DNA from: an uncultured Ruminococcus sp.
Lineage (GTDB): Bacteria; Bacillota; Clostridia; Oscillospirales; Ruminococcaceae
Length of the DNA: 13,062 bases
Assembly (NCBI GenBank): GCA_946544695.1
Contig: CAMNMO010000042.1
Span: 1-13,062 of the forward strand
Direction: 5' to 3'
The notes under the pieces were generated by a model. That model was not told where the DNA came from, did no database searches, and worked only from the letters and a program-made list of their open reading frames with translations. Shown piece by piece: positions 12,372-13,062 of the stretch. The number at the start of each line of letters is the position of its first letter. The first letter of the stretch is position 1. Made by a program: the position numbers and the translations under genes.

Positions 12372-13062
12372 ATGAAAAAGATTATTGCAGGTATGTCCGC
12401 TTTTGTACTTTCGGTGCTCATGCTGACTTCGTGCGGCGGTTCTGCACCCGAGAACACTGTTCACTCCGTGGCAGACCTTGAAGGCAAGAACCTGGGCGTT
12501 CAGCTGGGTACCACAGGTGATACTCTTGCAGGTGACGTTGAGGGCGCAAAGGTTGAAAGGTATAATAAGTATGCCGATGCTGTTCAGGCACTCAAGCAGG
12601 GCAAGGTAGATGCGGTCATCATCGACAGCGATACAGCATCTGTTTTTGTAAATAAGAATGATGATATCGAGCTGCTGAGCGAGGGCTTCGCTGATGAAGA
12701 ATATGCCATCTCGATGAAGCTTGAAAACACCGAGCTCCAGAGTGAGATCAACAATGCGCTCAACGAGCTTAAAAATGACGGCACGCTCAAAAATATAAAG
12801 GATTACTATGACGGCGAGAATGCGGGTCAGAACAAGTTCACTCCCGATCCGAATGCCGATAAGAGCAAGGGCAAGCTGGTTATGGCTACCAATGCTGAGT
12901 TCCCCCCTTATGAGTTCATGGAGGGCGAAGATATAGTTGGCTTCGATGTGGACATGATGACTGCTGTCTGTCAGAAGATAGGATATGAGCTGGAGATCGA
13001 AAACATGCAGTTCGATTCCATAATACCTGTTACCGACCTCTCCCCGCTGATAGTTCCTATGC
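12372..13062 (+). CDS. Lipoprotein of amino-acid ABC transporter solute-binding family 3, 3' partial, with extra half domain
   Basis: 230 codons are visible before the window ends. A lipoprotein signal peptide (MKKIIAG, hydrophobic core, lipobox LTSC with C21) is followed by Gly/Ser-rich residues. Residues about 34-145 (DLEGKNLGVQLGTTGD, ADAVQALKQGKVDAVIID, GTLKNIKDYY) match the second lobe and C-terminal helix of family 3 solute-binding proteins. The first lobe that should precede them is absent. After a linker (about 147-166) a second domain starts normally: GKLVMATNAEFPPYEF (167-182), then GFDVDM (190-195). The mature protein would sit lipid-anchored outside the membrane and deliver a polar amino acid or similar solute to an ABC permease not visible here. 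The start at 12372 follows the promoter and ribosome binding site. The last 11 residues (VTDLSPLIVPM) do not follow the family pattern (FDSIIPA..SGK.D). Confidence 0.85.
   Translation, partial: MKKIIAGMSAFVLSVLMLTSCGGSAPENTVHSVADLEGKNLGVQLGTTGDTLAGDVEGAKVERYNKYADAVQALKQGKVDAVIIDSDTASVFVNKNDDIELLSEGFADEEYAISMKLENTELQSEINNALNELKNDGTLKNIKDYYDGENAGQNKFTPDPNADKSKGKLVMATNAEFPPYEFMEGEDIVGFDVDMMTAVCQKIGYELEIENMQFDSIIPVTDLSPLIVPM

Overview
The window looks like part of the genome of a gram-positive gut or rumen bacterium of the Bacillota. My best guess is a Ruminococcus-like member of the Oscillospiraceae. This rests on LPxTG cell-wall sorting signals, a class C sortase, a lipoprotein solute-binding protein, AGGAG-type ribosome binding sites and moderate GC (roughly 45-50% in the lines I counted). 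The genus is an inference from protein style and is not proven. All genes are on the + strand.

Positions 1-12182 hold what looks like one sortase-assembled pilus locus with three genes. (i) A giant multidomain surface adhesin, over 3170 residues and cut off at its 5' end by the window edge, ends in LPNTG, a hydrophobic stretch and a basic tail. (ii) A 547-residue backbone pilin has a signal peptide, an isopeptide-forming D2-type domain, a YPK pilin motif, a SpaA-type Cna_B domain and LPETG. (iii) A 287-residue class C pilin sortase has N- and C-terminal membrane segments and a His-Cys-Arg active site. The sortase would link pilin subunits through the YPK lysine and the cleaved LPxTG of the next subunit. 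The giant protein is placed as the tip or minor pilin/adhesin. The gaps of 69 and 86 nt each contain a GC-rich hairpin but no convincing promoter, so co-transcription with tuned subunit-to-sortase ratios is likely.

Positions 12183-12371 are an AT-rich intergenic stretch. It has direct and inverted repeats and a near-consensus extended -10 promoter that starts a separate transcript. That transcript encodes a lipoprotein of the amino-acid ABC transporter solute-binding family, cut off by the window end. Its visible part is odd: a lobe-2-like half of a binding protein comes first, followed by the start of a second, normal binding domain.

The most interesting feature is the architecture of the giant adhesin. 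At least three beta-sandwich, lectin- or CBM-like modules appear to sit inside other structural domains rather than between them. Two related modules split one isopeptide-type domain, and a block of about 400 residues (three Big-like domains plus a beta-sandwich) splits the last Cna_B domain. Two patches of visibly lower GC lie in such insert regions.
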